Below, piece by piece: positions 54,852 to 63,363 of a stretch of 64,000 bases of DNA (the stretch's first letter is position 1; every line of letters starts with the position of its first letter). The notes beneath the pieces were generated by a model. It worked only from the letters and a program-made list of their open reading frames with translations. It was not told the origin of the DNA and did not search any database. Made by a program: the position numbers and the translations under genes. Source of the stretch: Blastopirellula marina DSM 3645 (GTDB lineage: Bacteria > Planctomycetota > Planctomycetia > Pirellulales > Pirellulaceae); assembly GCF_000153105.1 (NCBI RefSeq), contig NZ_AANZ01000002.1, forward strand, positions 186,001 through 250,000, given 5' to 3'.

Positions 54852-55523
54852 TTACGTCAGCTTGGCGAGCAAGTCTTGGACATCCCAGTGGTCGCGGACC
54901 TCGATAATTTTGTCCCCTTGGAACTTCGCCATGGAGTTTCCGCGGATGCTGACGGTGCGTCCAGTCGGTTGGATACCAAGGAATGGGCCTGCATGCGTTT
55001 TCGTCGCGCGCCAGTACGTGATCACGATATTCTCCTGAGAGAACACGCTTTCGACTTCAAGGTGGAGCGGATCAAATCCCGCTAAGACGGCGGCGACCCG
55101 CTTTGTAATTTCCTCACTCCCCTGCAACATCTGGCCTTCGGCGATCAGAAGAACATCAGGATGAAACACTTCGTTGACGCAATCGAGGCTTCTCTGGTTG
55201 TACGCCTGTTCAAACCATTTCCTCACGATCGCTTCTCGATCGGAGTCTGGTTGCACGCTCAACGTCTGAAAGCAAATGTCACGCTCTAAAGCCGGCGTCC
55301 CCACGCGGGAGAGTATCATTTTATAGTAAGTAATGAAGTCGTTGAGGGTTTGACAATTAACGGGACCGCCGTTTTCGAGTTTGCGAACTAACCTGTCCGT
55401 GTAGCCTGTCGCCGTCGCGACGGTCTCTTGCGTTAATCCCAACTGCAGACGAATCGACTTCAAGCGTGCGCCGTCCACATGGATGCTTCTTCGCAACGTA
55501 ATTTCCTTGTTCGCTGAAAACAT
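54852..55523 (-). CDS. XRE-type HTH domain fused to SnoaL-like domain
   Basis: From the ATG at 55523 the protein is 223 residues. Residues about 18-72 are a helix-turn-helix of the XRE type (LKSIRLQLGLTQETVATATGYTDRLVRKLENGGPVNCQTLNDFITYY). Residues about 98-220 look like a SnoaL-like NTF2 fold (EAIVRKWFEQAYNQRSLDCVNEVFHPDVLL, GPFLGIQPTGRTVSIRGNSMAKFQGDKIIEVRDHWD). SnoaL domains bind small hydrophobic ligands, so a ligand-sensing regulator is plausible. A TTG 20 codons upstream is a less likely start. It is alone, convergent with the zinc-ribbon protein. Confidence 0.82.
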   Translation of the reverse strand: MFSANKEITLRRSIHVDGARLKSIRLQLGLTQETVATATGYTDRLVRKLENGGPVNCQTLNDFITYYKMILSRVGTPALERDICFQTLSVQPDSDREAIVRKWFEQAYNQRSLDCVNEVFHPDVLLIAEGQMLQGSEEITKRVAAVLAGFDPLHLEVESVFSQENIVITYWRATKTHAGPFLGIQPTGRTVSIRGNSMAKFQGDKIIEVRDHWDVQDLLAKLT

Positions 55524-55660
55524 GCGGCAGTCCCGGTGTTGGGTGGGAAGGACGACAAACTCGCGTTCATCGCTTTGGATCAATCCGTCGATAAGGGGTG
55601 ACGCCGTCTGGCATCTGTTTCGTCCGTCGTCCTGCGGACGGCGCGACTTGGCGCTCAGGC

Positions 55661-56140
55661 TCAGATTCGCGGCTGACGCACGGCGTTTAAAACTTGGTCT
55701 TTCGGGATATCTACCGAAAGCGTTTCGGCTTCTTTTTGGGTAGGAAGATCCAACCGGTCGACTCGCGGCTGAACTACTTCGCTAGTTCCCTGCGACGCTC
55801 CGCCCCAGGAATCCATTAACGCCGCTTGCTGAGCGCCAATTAAGACGCGAAAAATGCAGACGAGGAAAACGCTAAGCGATGCGCACAGCGAACACGCTAA
55901 CAGGTAGAACCAAATTTCCTCGAGATTGCGGACGACATAGAGCCCCGCCCCATGCGACAACGTCGAAATGAACGCCGTCACAATCAAGCTCCGCAGAGTG
56001 CGCCGCCAGATCTGAAGTGCAAGCGATCGCTTAACCCTGTTTAAATGCCTCTTTTCCTGGGGTGATGAGAAGGGATTGTGGACGCCGGCGCCCGAACTCT
56101 CTCCATGCTCACCCTCCTTCAATGGTTCACGAACATTCAT
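55661..56140 (-). CDS. Membrane protein of unknown function, two spans
   Basis: The 159-residue protein has a polar N-terminus (1-45) with HNPFSSPQEKRHL, two hydrophobic segments (about 50-72 and 80-105), and a polar C-terminus of about 50 residues. The segments include YLLACSLCASLSVFLVCIF. No family is recognised. GGAGGG lies upstream of the ATG. It is 137 bases upstream of the XRE-SnoaL gene, same direction. Confidence 0.6.
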   Translation of the reverse strand: MNVREPLKEGEHGESSGAGVHNPFSSPQEKRHLNRVKRSLALQIWRRTLRSLIVTAFISTLSHGAGLYVVRNLEEIWFYLLACSLCASLSVFLVCIFRVLIGAQQAALMDSWGGASQGTSEVVQPRVDRLDLPTQKEAETLSVDIPKDQVLNAVRQPRI

Positions 56141-56987
56141 CTATTGGCCCTCCATTGCGAAAATTGACCGATTTGCATTTGGCGGATGATAGGGCTGTCT
56201 GAGGGATTTCATGACTCGTTTTCCTACAACTAAAAAGTAAGCGTCTTCGCGTTAAACGCTCTCGCGTCAGGGCTTCCTGATCGTCGGCGTGTGGGATGCG
56301 ACCCCCAACGCTCGAACGGATCACCGTGCGCCGCGTCAGCAAGCTGGGTCTGGGTGATTTCTTCTCCTGAATCGCAGGCCCCTATGCCTGCTCCACTTGC
56401 GATCGTCGACCGTAGAACCACATGGCTGGCTCCCTTCGGGATACAGGATGAACCTCGTCGCTCAGCGCTGGTAACGGCGACTTCGGATCAATGTACTAGA
56501 CGGACCTATCGGGTCCCTGCGCTAGGCGCATGTCTTGAAGCTGCGCAATTCGGGCGAAGATAAGATTTGAACGCGGCAAAGTCACGGATGAAAAATGGTA
56601 GGAATCAAATCGAACACCGTAACACTAGCCCGCTGCGCCTGCGCGGAAATCCGTTAGGTGATACCAGCGCGGATGGAAGTAGCGAACCGCATTCCCTTGC
56701 TGGCGCAGCGGGCTAGTGTCCAGCTGGATCAAAATTGCGAAACTTCAAAAGACGCATGCGAGATCTGGAACCCGCAATTAGCCGGTCTGTTTTCATCGGC
56801 TCATGACGTAGAAAGAAGTCGAACCGCAGTTCATTTCGACCGAGCCAGACAAGCGGTCAGGCGAAGAACAGGGGAAGTTCGCAGGCAGTCGTCAAAAGAG
56901 CATTCGTGTTGGCTTCCGTCGGCGTGAAAGCCAACCGTCCACGTTAGCTGTTGATTTCGTTCGTGACATTCATGACATCGTCAACTT
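56141..56987. other. Gene-free stretch of about 850 bp
   Basis: No gene is supported; short frames here lack family or codon signals. It contains the 98 bp inverted-repeat element at 56622-56719 and direct similarity to a site at 14.4 kb. A 13-codon frame with an AGGGAG ribosome site (minus strand, near 56420) is too short to call. Confidence 0.5.
56622..56719. repeat. Inverted-repeat (REP/MITE-like) element
   Basis: ACACTAGCCCGCTGCGCC (56622-56639) and its exact inverse (56702-56719) frame 62 bases. With mismatches the arms extend to 29 bases. The right arm contains the palindromic core CCCTTGCTGGCGCAGCGGG. Related pieces are at 14439-14468 and 5765-5795. It carries no gene, as expected for a non-autonomous repeat. 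Confidence 0.75.
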
Positions 56988-58808
56988 TCACCTGTTTTCA
57001 CCCTCGGCGGCCAACTGACTGGCGAAAATGGCGAACATGATGCATGTCACCGCTTGTCCTCCCCAGTGAAACGCCGGGGATACTTGTCGGAGCATGCTGT
57101 TTTCGGAATAAACATGAAAGAGCGCCGAGAGCAGGATCAGCCCCCATGGAACGCATTTAGCCCACCAAGGGAACTTCGCGAGGTTTGCATAAAACACGTT
57201 AACGACGCCGTTAAATAGCACAAAATAGGCGGTAATCTGAGGGATTGCCTCCGCGGTAATGACTCCGGTTGAATCCCTGGGAGCAAATACCTTCGCAATC
57301 AGGGTAATGGCCAACACGTAGGCGATCACCGGCAGCAAAATGGGCCGCGCGCTTTCTCGGAACCTGGAGAAATAAGCGAATAATGCGACAACAGGGAAGA
57401 ACAGAAGGGTGACCCAATTGCCCACGATTTCAAAAGCGCTCCCAGGGGTGTTGTGAAACGCAATGAGAAATAGATAACCCAGCGCGCCGATCCCCGTAAG
57501 ACACGCTAAAACCCAAGACGTTTGCGACAACAAGCGAAACTGATCGCTCATCGTATCTCGCGCAGCGCAGCGTTTGAACAGCAGCGTTTCCTTTCCCCAC
57601 CACGTATAGTCGTTCTTTCGAACATGCGGCAGTGGAAGATCGGTAATCCACGCATGCAAATCTTCCGCTAATTGCCCCGGACTGACATAGCGTTTTGCCG
57701 GGTCATAGGCGAGACATTTCTTACAGATCAGCGTGAGGTCGTCATCGCCGAGCTCGATTTCCTGCGACCATTTGTTCCACCACGATTGATCGTAGGGCGA
57801 AACTGGAGTCTTGCCGGTGACGAGATAATAGAGAATGCCGCCCAAAGAATAGATGTCCCAATGGGGGTTCGGCGCTTCGCGGTTCGCTTTGTTAATCATC
57901 CTTTCCGGCGCTTGGTATCCCTCTGCGCCGATCCCCGTGGCCGACTCGGCGACTCCAGCAGAACCGAAATCAACCAACTTCAATGTCCGCTGACTCGCCT
58001 CGCGAACCGAATCGTCGGCCTGGCGGACGATCATGATATTGTCCGGCTTCAGATCCAAGTGCATCAACTCCCCTTTCGCCGAATCGCCATAGCCGCTTTT
58101 GATCCACTGCTTCGGCGCATCGAGCATTCGTTGCAGCGTGGCGGCGACCACCTGAACCACTTCCGCCGCTTCTCTCTGCGAGGGTCGAAGTCTCTGGCTA
58201 ATTCGCTCTTCCATCCATTCCAGCAGGTTGACTCCCTCGATGTACTCCATCGCGACAAAGGGAAATTCTTCGTCGAGCTTGTTTCTTACGATGCCCGCGT
58301 CATAGACCATGACGACATTGGGATCTCGAAATACATTAAAACGGCGATACTCGTTGAGGACTTCCGCTACCTGCTGGGCCTGCGTGATGCTATCGGTCTT
58401 GCGCAAGTACTTAACGAACATCGTGATTTTCGCATCTTTCGATGTTCCTTTAAAAAAGCGATTTTGTCCGCGCCGCAGATGCAACGGCTGCACATTGTGA
58501 ATCGCATTTTCCCGATCGACTACCGTCCATGCGTCCCCCGCATCGTCCGCTAGATCCGGCTGCTGGTCCCCGGAATTCTCTCGCGTTTCAGGACGATCGC
58601 TCTCAGCAACTTCGGCGTCTGATCCGTCGCTCTGAGAACGCTCTACGGATTCGAGTCGAATCTTCAGATATTTCTGCGCGTATTCCAATTCCTGGTCGAA
58701 ATAGATCGCTTGAAGTTGAGTCTCGATCGTCGTCTTATTAGCGGCATGCAAGTCAAGCAATAAGTTCACGCGAGCGCGAATCTCGATGCGTTTCGAATCA
58801 TCCACCAT
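56988..58808 (-). CDS. Membrane Ser/Thr protein kinase, non-RD type
   Basis: The 606-residue protein has an N-terminal helical part (1-55), an acidic linker, a kinase domain (about 105-405) and four to six membrane segments after about 425. Lys133 (MFVKYL), MHLDLKPDN (His250, Asp252, Lys254, Asn257), DFG (Asp280) and QAPERM are present, so the core looks active. The HRD Arg is Leu251 (non-RD), and the Gly-rich loop is degenerate (LRRGQNRFFKG). The membrane segments carry no extracellular domain. It is the third gene of a leftward run with the sigma-like and unknown genes. Confidence 0.9.
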   Translation of the reverse strand: MVDDSKRIEIRARVNLLLDLHAANKTTIETQLQAIYFDQELEYAQKYLKIRLESVERSQSDGSDAEVAESDRPETRENSGDQQPDLADDAGDAWTVVDRENAIHNVQPLHLRRGQNRFFKGTSKDAKITMFVKYLRKTDSITQAQQVAEVLNEYRRFNVFRDPNVVMVYDAGIVRNKLDEEFPFVAMEYIEGVNLLEWMEERISQRLRPSQREAAEVVQVVAATLQRMLDAPKQWIKSGYGDSAKGELMHLDLKPDNIMIVRQADDSVREASQRTLKLVDFGSAGVAESATGIGAEGYQAPERMINKANREAPNPHWDIYSLGGILYYLVTGKTPVSPYDQSWWNKWSQEIELGDDDLTLICKKCLAYDPAKRYVSPGQLAEDLHAWITDLPLPHVRKNDYTWWGKETLLFKRCAARDTMSDQFRLLSQTSWVLACLTGIGALGYLFLIAFHNTPGSAFEIVGNWVTLLFFPVVALFAYFSRFRESARPILLPVIAYVLAITLIAKVFAPRDSTGVITAEAIPQITAYFVLFNGVVNVFYANLAKFPWWAKCVPWGLILLSALFHVYSENSMLRQVSPAFHWGGQAVTCIMFAIFASQLAAEGENR

Positions 58809-58877
58809 TTTGCGTTATTCCAAAATTGCGAGCAGGCGTCTTTGCTAGGAGCAGAAGAGGGGACGTTCCTGGAGTCG

Positions 58878-59519
58878 TTAACCAGATTTGACGTCAAACT
58901 GGCCATTAGCGAGATGATCCTCCACTTCATTCAGCGGCAAATTGACCAGCTCCGCAATTTCTTCCGCTGTGGAGCCGGCGAATTCATAGAGCCGAAAGAT
59001 CTGTGCACAATCGGGCTGCGTATCTGTCATGATCGAGAGTCGACGGAGTCGTTCAGTCATCCATTCGGGATAGGACGAGGCCATTCCCAACGACATGCGA
59101 TCTGGCTCGCCAGTTAAGCGAGACTCCGCAGAAATCTGAACGCGAATGCAGAGCATCATTTCAAACGCTTGCGCATAAGCCAGAAAGAACGACCGAAGTT
59201 CGGCGCTCGAACAGGGGAGATTTAGCAATTCACGCGCCGCTTGATCTGCATAGTCTCGATTGCTCAGAGACATTCCTTCATCCAGCGTTTCACCAAGCCA
59301 TTGCTGGATGAGATCGACGACGTCCATCGGCGTCGGCTCTTGCGGCTGCGGCTCCTTTCGCGGGAGTCGCTCAGGAAACGGACAAAACCCCGCTTTCATT
59401 TTCCGATCAAATTCACGCAGTTGCTCTGGCGACATAAACACGCTGAAGGGTGGGGCTCGCCGCTTGGGCGCGTCCCGTTTTTCGATCGCCTGTTGTCGAG
59501 AAATATCGCTGTTAGTCAT
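58878..59519 (-). CDS. Protein with sigma-region-4-like HTH
   Basis: From the ATG at 59519 the protein is 213 residues. The last 40 residues (QIFRLYEFAGSTAEEIAELVNLPLNEVEDHLANG) look like sigma region 4 or a related HTH, while region 2 is not evident. The middle has LIQQWLGETLDEGMSLSNRDYAD and helices, and the N-terminus is basic. It could be an adaptor or a degenerate sigma factor. An ATG at 59576 overlaps the stop of the upstream gene (ATGGTAG) and could give translational coupling. It is 69 bases before the kinase gene. Confidence 0.65.
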   Translation of the reverse strand: MTNSDISRQQAIEKRDAPKRRAPPFSVFMSPEQLREFDRKMKAGFCPFPERLPRKEPQPQEPTPMDVVDLIQQWLGETLDEGMSLSNRDYADQAARELLNLPCSSAELRSFFLAYAQAFEMMLCIRVQISAESRLTGEPDRMSLGMASSYPEWMTERLRRLSIMTDTQPDCAQIFRLYEFAGSTAEEIAELVNLPLNEVEDHLANGQFDVKSG

Positions 59520-59569
59520 CGATTCATCCGATCCTGTTATCGAGCAAAGAAGTGGACGCAAGCGTTGGA

Positions 59570-60340
59570 CTACCATTCCAATTCATGAATGGCCTCGCAG
59601 GAGAAATACCACTGAAGTTGATATGGATTCCATGCTTGGGCGAAACGCCCCAGAGCAACGGCCATCCCGCCACGCTCCGGCGACCAGTCCTCCAGCGCGG
59701 CGACTGCATCCGAGTCTGCTGCGACCATCTTGGCTGCATCGGCGTATAACTCGGTCATCACCTTCACCAACGGCGGCGAGCGATCGGCGGTTTCCAGAGA
59801 ATAGGCGTAGTTTACGACAAGGTTGATCCAATCCTTTCGGCGGTTAGGATCCTGGAACAGTACGGTCATCAGGGCGGCATGCGGTCGAGAATGATGCTCG
59901 ACAGGCGTGCGAATGGCCGAGCTTGGTGAACCGGCGATCACCTGCTTTTGCCAAATGTCCTCGACCCTCAGCGAAACGATATCCAAGTGCTCCAGCGCGG
60001 ACGGCGCTTGCGACATCTCTTGGGCGGCGTCGAAGCCTGCGACCGAAAGAATGATCCAAAGTTCGTGCTCGGCAAACTTCCTCGCTTTCAGGTTACTCCT
60101 GCACCGGTCCACATTCAGATCAATGTAGGGTACGAAATCAGGCGGGCTGAATCCGGCTTTTTCGCATTTCGACCAGCAACGGTAATTTCGAAACAGCAAC
60201 CGTTGTTTTGCATAATTGGTGACGATTACTTTTTGCGCCTTCTCGGTGTAAAGAACGCCATATCGATCCCTTCGCTCCTCTTCATCCAGGAGCCAGAATT
60301 CCTCGAATTCCAGTCGCTTCGCTGGCGCCCTATCCATCAT
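59570..60340 (-). CDS. Protein of unknown function heading the kinase cassette
   Basis: From the ATG at 60340 (AGAGGAA ribosome site just upstream) the protein is 256 residues, with no signal peptide or membrane segment. Visible phrases are EFEEFWLLDEEERRDRYGVLYTEK at the start, CWSKCEKAGFSPPDFVPYIDL, and HALMTVLFQDPNRRKDW-like in the middle. No family is recognised. It is mostly helical. It lies first in the leftward run with the sigma-like protein and the membrane kinase, so it may be a regulated partner. Confidence 0.65.
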   Translation of the reverse strand: MMDRAPAKRLEFEEFWLLDEEERRDRYGVLYTEKAQKVIVTNYAKQRLLFRNYRCWSKCEKAGFSPPDFVPYIDLNVDRCRSNLKARKFAEHELWIILSVAGFDAAQEMSQAPSALEHLDIVSLRVEDIWQKQVIAGSPSSAIRTPVEHHSRPHAALMTVLFQDPNRRKDWINLVVNYAYSLETADRSPPLVKVMTELYADAAKMVAADSDAVAALEDWSPERGGMAVALGRFAQAWNPYQLQWYFSCEAIHELEW

Positions 60341-60939
60341 GAAACCGTTCCTCTGGTGGGATAAATAGTCGGGAGCCCTCAATTGTACCGAGCCAAGAGA
60401 GGCCATACCTGCGCTAGGCGAATTAGGCCCCAGTTATGCCTGACGCAATCGCCGAGTTCGATCGAGACGCGATAATCCCTCTATTTGGCCGGCCAGTCAG
60501 GCCCCAGAAAGCCCGAGACCAAGTCGAGCCGACCGGCGGCGTCGATTCGTCAGGTTCTGTAGCGTCAAGACGCAACCTACGAGGGCTGGCCGCGGCCCAT
60601 TTTGGGATTGATAAATCCATAGTATTTTCTTAGACTATCCTCACACATTCCCATGCGCAGAGCGGGTCATCGGTGGGGGCGGCGGTTTGGACCGTCGGCT
60701 TCGGCAGTGGATGGCGAGTCGAAAGTGGATCGCGGGGCTGGGAGTTGCGCGCAGAAAACGATCGCTCGACGGCAATCTTGCCAAACGCGGAGGGTGCGCA
60801 CGTCGCGATCTCGTTTCTGAGAGCAGAGGACGGCCAAGGTGGCTGAATGGTCTAGACCGATACGACAGGCAAAAAAAAACGATGCAGTCCGGTCCGGTCC
60901 AATCCCGCGGACAAAAAAACGAAGCGGTCCGGTCCAGTC
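60341..60939. other. Gene-free stretch with dispersed repeat copies, 599 bp
   Basis: No gene is supported. It lies between the kinase cassette start (leftward) and the xerC-like stop (leftward). It holds the A-tract/repeat copies at 60870-60940 and a tRNA-like fragment at 60833-60862. Confidence 0.5.
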
Positions 60940-60940
60940 C
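60870..60940. repeat. Two stray copies of the 20 bp array core with A-tracts
   Basis: GTCCGGTCCGGTCCAA at 60887-60902 is identical to 16 bases of the array unit at 5.5 kb. A second, shorter copy (GGTCCGGTCCAGTCC, 60926-60940) ends at the xerC-like stop codon. Each copy is preceded by an A-tract and ACGA, so the pair is a direct repeat of about 35 bp. Confidence 0.7.
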
Positions 60941-61848
60941 TATCGTTGTGCTCGGGGGTGCGCTTTTTCGTAGGCTTCTTTGAGCCGCGTGGTGCTGACG
61001 TGCGTGTAGATCTGGGTGGTGACCAGGCTCTTGTGGCCGAGTAGTTCTTGGACGCTACGAATGTCGGCGCCGGCGTCGAGCAGATGGGTTGCGAAACTGT
61101 GTCGCAGCGTGTGGGGAGACGTGCGCGTGTCGAGGCCGGCGATCGCGATGTATTTTTCTAACATGCGGCCGACGCTGCGCGTGGTCAAGCGATTGCCAAA
61201 CTTGTTGGTGAAGACCGGCTTTTCCTTCGCAGCGGCGGCGCGAGCGCTGAGCGTGCGCTGGCTGAGCCAATCGTGAAGCGCCTTGATCGCATAGCTGCCA
61301 AGCGGGCCCAAGCGTTCTCGTTTTCCTTTACCACGAATGCGGATCAAGCCTTGTTCGGCGTCGATGTCGCTGTCGTTCAGCCCGACCAGTTCACTGACGC
61401 GGAGGCCGGCGCTGTAGGTGGTCTCGAAGATGGCGCGATCGCGGAGACCGGCGGACGTGTTGGCCGGCGGAGCGGAGAGGAGCTTGCTGATTTCGTCGCC
61501 GGTCAGAAAGTGAGGCAGCTTTCGCTTGCGGCGCGGATTGCGGAGCGGTTTGGCCGGGCTGCGGTCGATCAGTTCTTCGCGCTGGGCGAAGCGAAAGAAC
61601 GAACGCATCGACGCCAAGCGGCGCGAGACGGTGGTCTCGGCGTAGCCGGCGTCAGAAACGGCGGCGACGTACCCTCGCAGGTCGAGGGTCGAGACCTCTC
61701 CGGTGCTCGCCGGAGCGGCGTACAGTTCTTCGAGATAGTCGACCAGCGCTTCCAGGTCTTCGCCATAGCTCTTGATTGTCAGATCGGACGCGTTGCGTTC
61801 GACCCGGAGGTAGCGAAGAAAGCGGTCGGCGGCGGCTCGCATTTCCAC
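60940..61848 (-). CDS. xerC: XerC-like tyrosine recombinase
   Basis: XerC/XerD resolve chromosome dimers at dif. The 302-residue protein has the SAM-like N-terminal domain (FLRYLRVERNASDLTIKSYGEDL) and the catalytic set: Arg (GLRVSELVGL), the beta-hairpin Lys, HTLRHSFATHLL (His/Arg), LGHKSLVTTQIYTHV with His and Tyr nucleophile. The GTG at 61848 has AAGGAA nine bases upstream; the ATG two codons later (61842) is an alternative. The frame stays open upstream but overlaps the next gene. No phage or integron genes are near, so it is most likely the housekeeping enzyme. Confidence 0.93.
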   Translation of the reverse strand: MEMRAAADRFLRYLRVERNASDLTIKSYGEDLEALVDYLEELYAAPASTGEVSTLDLRGYVAAVSDAGYAETTVSRRLASMRSFFRFAQREELIDRSPAKPLRNPRRKRKLPHFLTGDEISKLLSAPPANTSAGLRDRAIFETTYSAGLRVSELVGLNDSDIDAEQGLIRIRGKGKRERLGPLGSYAIKALHDWLSQRTLSARAAAAKEKPVFTNKFGNRLTTRSVGRMLEKYIAIAGLDTRTSPHTLRHSFATHLLDAGADIRSVQELLGHKSLVTTQIYTHVSTTRLKEAYEKAHPRAQR

Positions 61849-61861
61849 GGCCGCAGGTTCC

Positions 61862-62161
61862 TTATTCGAATTCGTCGAAGTCGAGGTGATCGACGCTGCT
61901 AATGTCGATCGCTCCGTTAGCCGGAAACTCAAAGCGCGGCTTGACAGCCGAGCTAGCAGTCGCGCTTTTTTCTTCGGTTGGAGCCTGAGCCCGAATTTTT
62001 TGGCTCAGCACTGCTGCATCGTACCAGGAAAAACTAAGTTCCGGGTTCGATGCATAACGACCGAGCGTGCGCAATGTTTCGGCGCGACGACTGTCGTTAA
62101 ACATGAAGACATAGCGCTCTGCGCCTTTGACCAGTGCTAGTACGTTAATCTCTTCAGTCAC
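61862..62161 (-). CDS. Small protein of unknown function upstream of xerC
   Basis: The 99-residue protein begins MTEEINVLALVKGAERYVFMFNDSR, then LRTLGRYASNPELSFSWYDAAVLSQKIRA, and ends with an acidic tail (DHLDFDEFE). No signal peptide or membrane segment is seen. It looks like a small conserved planctomycete protein of unknown function. The start is GTG at 62161, with AGAGAG upstream. It is 13 bases before the xerC-like gene and likely co-transcribed. Confidence 0.72.
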   Translation of the reverse strand: MTEEINVLALVKGAERYVFMFNDSRRAETLRTLGRYASNPELSFSWYDAAVLSQKIRAQAPTEEKSATASSAVKPRFEFPANGAIDISSVDHLDFDEFE

Positions 62162-62207
62162 GTGCGGCTCTCTTTCCAGACGCGGCGGGAACAGTTGGCA
62201 ATAAGCG

Positions 62208-63218
62208 TTATCGGCTTTCGTGCCACCTCAACGCCACTTTCGATTTTCCGGCGCCGCCACGAAGGGAGAGCATCTCGGTAATATGCGTGTAGCAACAGAA
62301 TCGAATGAAATCTTCGCTACGATCCAAATAGCCTTGCCACCCGCCGAGACGGGCATCGTCAATAAAGTCATAGTGGGCTTCTGCCAATGCGGTGAGGTCA
62401 CTGTCGTTTTCGTCATAGCTGCGAATCTGCGAGATGATTGGGCCATCGTAAGGAAGCAGCGGCGGCCGCTGCAGGCTGGGCGGCGGCGGAACAAACCCGC
62501 GCGGATCGGGCCAACCTGCCGGCAACTGCGGCTGCTCTGGCGGTACGCCGCTATCGGCTGGCGCGTCGCCGATGCTAGCACTGCCGTTGACCTGCGGGAG
62601 CGGCGCGTCGTTCAGCTGTTCAGCCAATGGATCGCTCGCAGCCTGCGGTGCTGTCGCAGGCGGAGCAGTTGCATGCGGATCCGGAGTTTGCGTTAGGAGT
62701 TGTTCTTTAGCGAGCGCGAATTCCGCTTCCCACACGTGCGATTCAGGAATGTATTCTTCGTCGGCCGTGCCCCAGGGAAGACCATAGCCCGGCGGGATCG
62801 CGTGGAAGCCAGGATTGACGGCGTACCAGTTGATCGCCAGCGTCATCCGCTTGGGATAGTAAGGGGTAAAGTCGGTGATCGAACCGACGACAACGACATC
62901 GACGCCGAGCGTTTCGCCCAGCTTGCGAATCTCGGTCGCGTCGCGACCGCGGATACCGGTCGCTTCCATCGCACGAATTACCACGCCGACAGGAACGATT
63001 TCGAAACCACGGATCCGCTGCAACTGACCGTAATAGGCGATCGTTACTTCGTCGGCGTTCAGCGTGGGAGCGTCGCTCTGATTATTGAAAGGAATAATCG
63101 CGACTTTGCTGAGCTGCGGAAATGGATTGTGATATTGCGGCTGGTGCTTCACATCGGGAAATGCAGTGCACCCCGTGCAAAGGAAGCCAGCTAGCCATAT
63201 CAGCCAGAGCCAACGCAT
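62208..63218 (-). CDS. CsgG/LpoB-like lipoprotein with Pro-rich linker
   Basis: From the ATG at 63218 the protein is 336 residues with a lipobox LCTGC near residue 17. Residues about 30-140 look like the CsgG/LpoB-type fold (SKVAIIPFNNQSD, LQRIRGFEIVPVGVVIRAM, LGETLGVDVVVVGSITDFTPYYPKRMTLAINW). A Pro/Ala-rich stretch (about 180-265) follows, then a helical C-terminal part ending near the RLGGWQGYLDRSEDFIRFCCYTHITEML phrase. Such lipoproteins assemble in the outer membrane or activate partners; the role is not known. It is 46 bases upstream of the small-protein gene, same direction. Confidence 0.78.
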   Translation of the reverse strand: MRWLWLIWLAGFLCTGCTAFPDVKHQPQYHNPFPQLSKVAIIPFNNQSDAPTLNADEVTIAYYGQLQRIRGFEIVPVGVVIRAMEATGIRGRDATEIRKLGETLGVDVVVVGSITDFTPYYPKRMTLAINWYAVNPGFHAIPPGYGLPWGTADEEYIPESHVWEAEFALAKEQLLTQTPDPHATAPPATAPQAASDPLAEQLNDAPLPQVNGSASIGDAPADSGVPPEQPQLPAGWPDPRGFVPPPPSLQRPPLLPYDGPIISQIRSYDENDSDLTALAEAHYDFIDDARLGGWQGYLDRSEDFIRFCCYTHITEMLSLRGGAGKSKVALRWHESR

Positions 63219-63363
63219 TGGAATTTGTGGTCGCTTGCAGGTGTGCCCCCCTGCGCGACGATCACCGGCGCTAATGCGCAAGCGATCTTGTCATTGGTCA
63301 GCAATCGGCAAAGTCAACGCAATCGCTTTAGTCGGTTCGCTGGAATTGCGAAAGAAAGTTGCG

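Noticed and set aside
56291-56563. 90-codon frame in the 56 kb gene-free stretch
   Set aside because: No ribosome site, no recognisable domain, and it lies in repeat-bearing DNA.
59520-59576. N-terminal extension of the sigma-like protein from the overlapping ATG
   Set aside because: Kept only as an alternative: the extra 19 residues look unlike a natural N-terminus, though coupling through ATGGTAG is possible.
60687-60983. 98-codon frame running into the xerC 3' end
   Set aside because: It crosses the stray repeats and A-tracts and ends inside xerC on the opposite strand; no coding signal.
60940-61848. Prophage or integron integrase
   Set aside because: The protein fits housekeeping XerC in length and motifs; no phage, cassette or attC-like genes or sites are near.
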